A program made the translations under genes and the position numbers. A stretch of 64,000 nucleotides of DNA from Phycisphaeraceae bacterium. GTDB lineage: Bacteria > Planctomycetota > Phycisphaerae > Phycisphaerales > UBA1924. Below the pieces are notes generated by a model that did no database searches, was not told where the DNA came from, and worked only from the letters and a program-made list of their open reading frames with translations. The DNA lies in NCBI GenBank assembly GCA_019636495.1, contig JAHBXL010000016.1, forward strand, positions 60,031-124,030, given 5' to 3'. Of the stretch, positions 60,405 through 64,000 are shown piece by piece; the stretch's first letter is position 1; each line of letters starts with the position of its first letter.

Positions 60405-62857
60405 TGCCAGCCGCACTCCGAGCCGGGGACACGGCAGTGCAGGTTGAGCAGCGCAAGAAGGGTGGCGAACTCCTCGTAGTCTTCGCCCTCGGGCAGTTCG
60501 ACGGGTCCATACCAGCGCAGGCGGACAGGGATGGCCCCGCCGGCGAACTCTTGATACATGATCGAGGCGGCGAGGTCATCGTCGGGCGGCGTGCAATCCG
60601 TCGGATAGAACGCGAAGGGCGCAAGCCCCACCGCGCCGCCGCCCAGCGGGCCGGAGGGTGAGAGGTAGTGCGGGGCCCGGAAATCAGGATGAAACTCATC
60701 ATCGCCATCATCGGGCGTGATGACGAGCCGGTTGCCGTAGCCCAGTTCATCGCCGATGATGACCACGCCGTCCCACGTGCCGCCGTCGTTGTTGCCGTTG
60801 ATGATGATCTGCCCTTGAAGTCCCCCGACCTCGCGGATCACAATCTCGCCGCGGGCGTTGGTGTCTTCGCCGGTCCACGTTGAGTCGCGGGGAGAGTCCT
60901 CTTCATTTGCGTAGGCCAGGCCGCCCGTGCCAAGGCCTTGATTGGCGCACGATGCACCGAACGCGCTCCAAAGGCCCAGCCTGCCGCTGATCCAAATGGT
61001 ACTGGTCAGCGTCGGCACGTGAATCTGCCCCAGCACGTCACCCGCGATCTCGATACGAGTTGTGCCGTCAACCCACAAGTCCCCGGCCTGAGCGATGCAG
61101 CCGATGGTGATCGTGCCGATGTTCGCGTAGGCCTCCGCCGGGTCCCACACGAGCTCGTCGTCCTCAAAGGTCAGATTCCCGCTCCAAATGACGCCGCTTC
61201 GAAGAAGCCCGATCTCCAGCGAGCCGATCTCGGGCGACTCGATGCGCGGGTAGTGCGACTTCAACGACGAGCCGATGCTGTACATGTCGGTCATCGCGGC
61301 GATCCGCACGCTGCCGATGTATGAGGCCCGGATCACCGAATCTACCGAGCCCGAATCGACCGGCACGGGCGTCGAGCCGTCGAGGCAGTGGTTCACCACG
61401 GTTGTCGTCCAGTCGGCATGCGTGTAGGTGCCGCTGGGCGCAACTCGGTTGGGGTTGACGGGCGAACACGCCGACCCCTTGAACCCACGCGGGTATGCGG
61501 CGTCGTAGAACTCCACCCGGTCGTCGTAGCCTACATCCTGAGGGTCGAGCCCCTCGTTGGCGTACCCGATCTCGACCGAGACGATCTGACCGTTCTCCGC
61601 CGTCGCCACGATCGCGCCCTTGGCTGACACGCCGATGGTGATCGGCGCATCGATGCTCGCGGCGATGATGTCGGCGATCTCGAGGTTATAGCGGATGTTG
61701 ATCGGGGCGGTAACTGCCCCGCCCACGATGATGCCGTACTGGCGAGCGCCCGCGATGGGATACGTCAGGTTCGCGATGTCGATCGCGCCTGTCAGGTCGC
61801 CGTCGGTCTCAACGAGATAGACGTGCGCATCGATGCTGTTCGGCCCCGCGCCGACGCTGTTCTGGATGTCCAAGCCGTTCCGGATGTCCGCCTTGATGTC
61901 CGCGCTGCCAATCGTCGGCGTGCCGCCGCCGCCGATGCTCGCGGCGTCGAAGACACGCACTTCGTGCAACGCCAATCCCGCCCAGATCTTCGGCGTCACG
62001 CTCACGCTGCCGATCGGTCCCGCCGTGTGGACCACCTCGATTCGCCCGTGTTCGGCCTTGATGTCGCCGGTGATCCCGGCAACCGCGGTGTTGCTGGCCA
62101 CGCCGACGAATACCCTGCCGATCGATCCGCCCTCGACAGAGGTCGTCTCGCCATCGGGGTCCTCGGCGGTCGCGACCACATCCCCGGTCAGTTCGTGGCC
62201 GGCCCAGACGACGCCGACAGAGTCGAAGTTGCCGCTCACATCGCTGAAGCGCGGCACCGTCGCGGTGATGTTGCCCGAGATCGTGCCGCCGGTGTACGTC
62301 GTGCTGACCATGCGGCCCTGGGCCTGCACGCGGAAAACGTGCCCCGCTGTGACATCCCCAGTAATGTCGCCCGAGACTGCGATAGCGACGCGAGCCACAT
62401 CGCGCAGGTCCTCGGAGCCGGAACTGAAGGACAGGCCGCCGAAGTTGATGCAGCCCCGCGCGAGCGGCAGTTCCGGACTACCTGGGAAGGTCTCGCATTT
62501 GTGCATGACAGCGACGAACAGGCGCGGCGGGAAAGTCGGACTGGAATGCACCGTACCCGTGATGGTGATATGGCCGATCGAGTGGGTCGGCACATTCCAA
62601 GGGGCTTCGCAGTCGGTCGTGATGGTGTCCTCGTCGTAGATGTGGATTGTGACACCCCGGTCGATCCCATTGGGGAACAGACCGGTCAGGTCGATTGTCA
62701 CCGGGTCCCCATCGTCGGCACGCGCGCTCGTCAACTCGGAAAAGGTCCCGGTGCCCGGGTCCACAAACACACGGATGGGTCCGGTCTGTGCCCACACAGA
62801 TACCCCGCTCGTGAGCAGCGCTGCTGCTCCGAGCCTGACAAAAGTCCGAACTTTCAT
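60287..62857 (-). CDS. Secreted beta-helix-type protein, frameshifted before its dockerin tail
   Basis: An 856-codon frame, of which about the first 818 codons are meaningful. Signal peptide M-K-V-R-T-F-V-R-L-G-A-A-A-L-L-T-S-G. The body is a long repetitive beta structure with G-N-I-T-A, G-D-I-K-A, G-D-V-V-A, G-A-I-D-I and I-G-S-V-R-I units of about 20-30 residues, suggesting a parallel beta-helix or solenoid. The last intact segment is L-L-N-L-H-C-R-V-P-G-S-E-C-G-W; beyond 60404 the frame is shifted and reads nonsense (R-G-H-V-Q-L-C-Q-A-P) to the stop. The ATG lies 4 bp after the stop of the FGE-like gene, so the two form an operon. Probably surface-associated. Confidence 0.75.
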   Translation of the reverse strand: MKVRTFVRLGAAALLTSGVSVWAQTGPIRVFVDPGTGTFSELTSARADDGDPVTIDLTGLFPNGIDRGVTIHIYDEDTITTDCEAPWNVPTHSIGHITITGTVHSSPTFPPRLFVAVMHKCETFPGSPELPLARGCINFGGLSFSSGSEDLRDVARVAIAVSGDITGDVTAGHVFRVQAQGRMVSTTYTGGTISGNITATVPRFSDVSGNFDSVGVVWAGHELTGDVVATAEDPDGETTSVEGGSIGRVFVGVASNTAVAGITGDIKAEHGRIEVVHTAGPIGSVSVTPKIWAGLALHEVRVFDAASIGGGGTPTIGSADIKADIRNGLDIQNSVGAGPNSIDAHVYLVETDGDLTGAIDIANLTYPIAGARQYGIIVGGAVTAPINIRYNLEIADIIAASIDAPITIGVSAKGAIVATAENGQIVSVEIGYANEGLDPQDVGYDDRVEFYDAAYPRGFKGSACSPVNPNRVAPSGTYTHADWTTTVVNHCLDGSTPVPVDSGSVDSVIRASYIGSVRIAAMTDMYSIGSSLKSHYPRIESPEIGSLEIGLLRSGVIWSGNLTFEDDELVWDPAEAYANIGTITIGCIAQAGDLWVDGTTRIEIAGDVLGQIHVPTLTSTIWISGRLGLWSAFGASCANQGLGTGGLAYANEEDSPRDSTWTGEDTNARGEIVIREVGGLQGQIIINGNNDGGTWDGVVIIGDELGYGNRLVITPDDGDDEFHPDFRAPHYLSPSGPLGGGAVGLAPFAFYPTDCTPPDDDLAASIMYQEFAGGAIPVRLRWYGPVELPEGEDYEEFATLLALLNLHCRVPGSECGWHPLRGHVQLCQAPRWPEAGDRHQGQRGRGTQGRAVPRQL

Positions 62858-62861
62858 GTTC

Positions 62862-64000
62862 TTACCCTCTACGTCTGCGTCTAGTCACGAGAACAACGCA
62901 CCCGGAGGCAAACACCACCGCGATGGGTGGGCCGGGGACAATCGAGGCAATTCGCAAGCCATGGCTGTAGTCACTGATCCACGGTTCCGTCGCACCGACA
63001 TAAAGCCAAACAGGGTCACCGACGCCGCTGCCGAGATTGTTCCAATAGCTGCCGTCATAGACGCGGTACATTCCTCCGCCATCTATCGTTCGTATGCCTT
63101 CTGTCCACTCTGTGGTCGCGCCGGAGACATCGAACAACCCCCACGGACTCTGCTGATCTGGGTAGGCACCGAGCAACGTTGTGAATGGGCTGTAGCCGGG
63201 GAAATGTTGCGCCTCCCAGCCGTTGTTGGATTGGCCCAGCACTCCGTTGGGGTCCGGAACCGGCGGGCCGATCTCGTTGGTGCTCACCAGCACGCCCGGC
63301 GGCCCAGAGATCAGCCGCGAGTCCGTGGAGTTGGGGTAGGCCCACCAACCGCCCTGGTCAGGGCCGTTCTTGTGCGGGTCGTAATGAGCGGCTTTGAGCC
63401 ATTCATCCCACGATGGGATCCAGTACCGCGCATCCGGCGAGCGGGTCGCCTGGTCGCTGAACCCTCCCGTGCCATTGTTGCCGAACGTGCTCACGTCGTA
63501 CGCGCCGCTCAGGAAGTTCTCCCGCGGCGTGACATTCCCGGTGACCGCCCCGCCGTTGTGCAGGAAGTTGCAGTATATCGCGGCCATGCGCCACGAGATG
63601 TTGCCAACGGGCCGCATTTCGTTGCCGGATGGCACCTGCCAGCGCCGCGCGTTGGGGTTCGAGTTGTTGATCGGCGTCGTGCCTGTTGCGCCCCAGAACG
63701 TCGGCGGGATCAGCCACGGCAGGCCCGGCTCCCCCGCCGGCCGGTCGTACGCCGCGTTGAAGAACTGGACCCACTGACTCGTCGTCACCTCAAACCGGCC
63801 GATGAAGTACTCATACCCCACACCGCCGCGGCCGAGCGCCTGATTCGGGATCGGCGGAAACTGCTGCGGCGGCGACCCCATCCATGGCGCGTTGCCCGGG
63901 TGCGTGATCCGCACGAAGTCGATGCCGGAAACAGGGTCGATGCCGTTGCCGGCGAGGGCCGGAGCGGCGATTGCCGCCGCGGCGATGATTGAAGCCAACA
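62862..64000 (-). CDS. Formylglycine-generating-enzyme (SUMF1)-like secreted protein with PEP-CTERM-like tail; start beyond the window
   Basis: The gene runs off the right edge; the visible 5' end (L-A-S-I-I-A-A-A-A-I-A-A-P-A-L-A-G) is a signal peptide without its basic head, so the real start lies outside. At least 378 residues. The FGE-sulfatase fold is shown by G-Y-E-Y-F-I-G-R-F-E-V-T-T-S-Q-W, P-V-G-N-I-S-W-R-M-A-A-I-Y-C-N-F-L, R-Y-W-I-P-S-W-D-E-W-L-K-A-A, G-L-F-D-V-S-G-A-T-T-E-W. The Cys pair of true FGE is not seen, so it is probably a non-catalytic or different SUMF1-type domain. The C-terminus is a sorting tail, V-V-F-A-S-G-C-V-V-L-V-T and five Arg. Operon head for the beta-helix gene. 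Confidence 0.8.
   Translation of the reverse strand, partial: LASIIAAAAIAAPALAGNGIDPVSGIDFVRITHPGNAPWMGSPPQQFPPIPNQALGRGGVGYEYFIGRFEVTTSQWVQFFNAAYDRPAGEPGLPWLIPPTFWGATGTTPINNSNPNARRWQVPSGNEMRPVGNISWRMAAIYCNFLHNGGAVTGNVTPRENFLSGAYDVSTFGNNGTGGFSDQATRSPDARYWIPSWDEWLKAAHYDPHKNGPDQGGWWAYPNSTDSRLISGPPGVLVSTNEIGPPVPDPNGVLGQSNNGWEAQHFPGYSPFTTLLGAYPDQQSPWGLFDVSGATTEWTEGIRTIDGGGMYRVYDGSYWNNLGSGVGDPVWLYVGATEPWISDYSHGLRIASIVPGPPIAVVFASGCVVLVTRRRRRG

Overview
The window is high-GC, gene-dense DNA from a planctomycete of the Phycisphaerae type. Three things support this. Secreted proteins end either in a short dockerin-like tail (D-I-F-A-F-L-x-x-W-F-A-G-C-P) or in a PEP-CTERM-like tail (P-A-P-G, hydrophobic stretch, Arg cluster). 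The core genes combine Gram-negative lipid A synthesis (lpxA), hopanoids (hpnH) and futalosine-pathway menaquinone (mqnC). Many start codons follow a GGAG-type ribosome site, and ATGA start/stop overlaps are common.

Layout. 1-10 kb: end of a phosphoglycerate mutase, a membrane zinc peptidase, a chaperone block (CbpA-like J protein divergent from two Hsp20 genes), an ECF sigma factor translationally coupled to a membrane-anchored partner, hpnH, a TlpA-like thioredoxin, a secreted esterase and a DUF4286 protein. 10-20 kb: a giant secreted protein (about 2,289 aa; beta-helix, nine Ig-like units, dockerin tail) divergent from a secreted tandem-repeat protein with the same tail. 20-31 kb: an isolated atpC, an uncharged Asn/Pro/Gly/aromatic-rich protein, smpB, an ABC-2 exporter pair, a PEP-CTERM protein, lpxA, two tandem paralogous membrane proteins, an FAH-family hydrolase and lipB.

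31.3-35.8 kb is the most unusual block. Three 7-4-7 palindromes spaced exactly 31 bp apart precede an apparent operon: a three-TM protein with a C-terminal prokaryotic YEATS-like domain, two lipoproteins, a 63-aa protein of lower GC, and an LCAT-like alpha/beta hydrolase. It looks like an accessory envelope or conflict locus.

36-50 kb: mqnC, efp, a rhomboid-trpF-aroK operon, citrate synthase, rpsU, and two tandem membrane pyrophosphatases of different classes. 50-64 kb: a sirtuin, a vanadium-haloperoxidase-like secreted enzyme with a palindrome inside its promoter, a PrpD-family protein, an HD-GYP/PilZ protein, an MscS channel coupled to a CPBP protease, a thiolase, a frameshifted beta-helix/dockerin protein, and a formylglycine-generating-enzyme-like protein running off the right edge.

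I saw no rRNA, tRNA, transposase, integrase or CRISPR array. All functional calls are from reading motifs; no database search was run.
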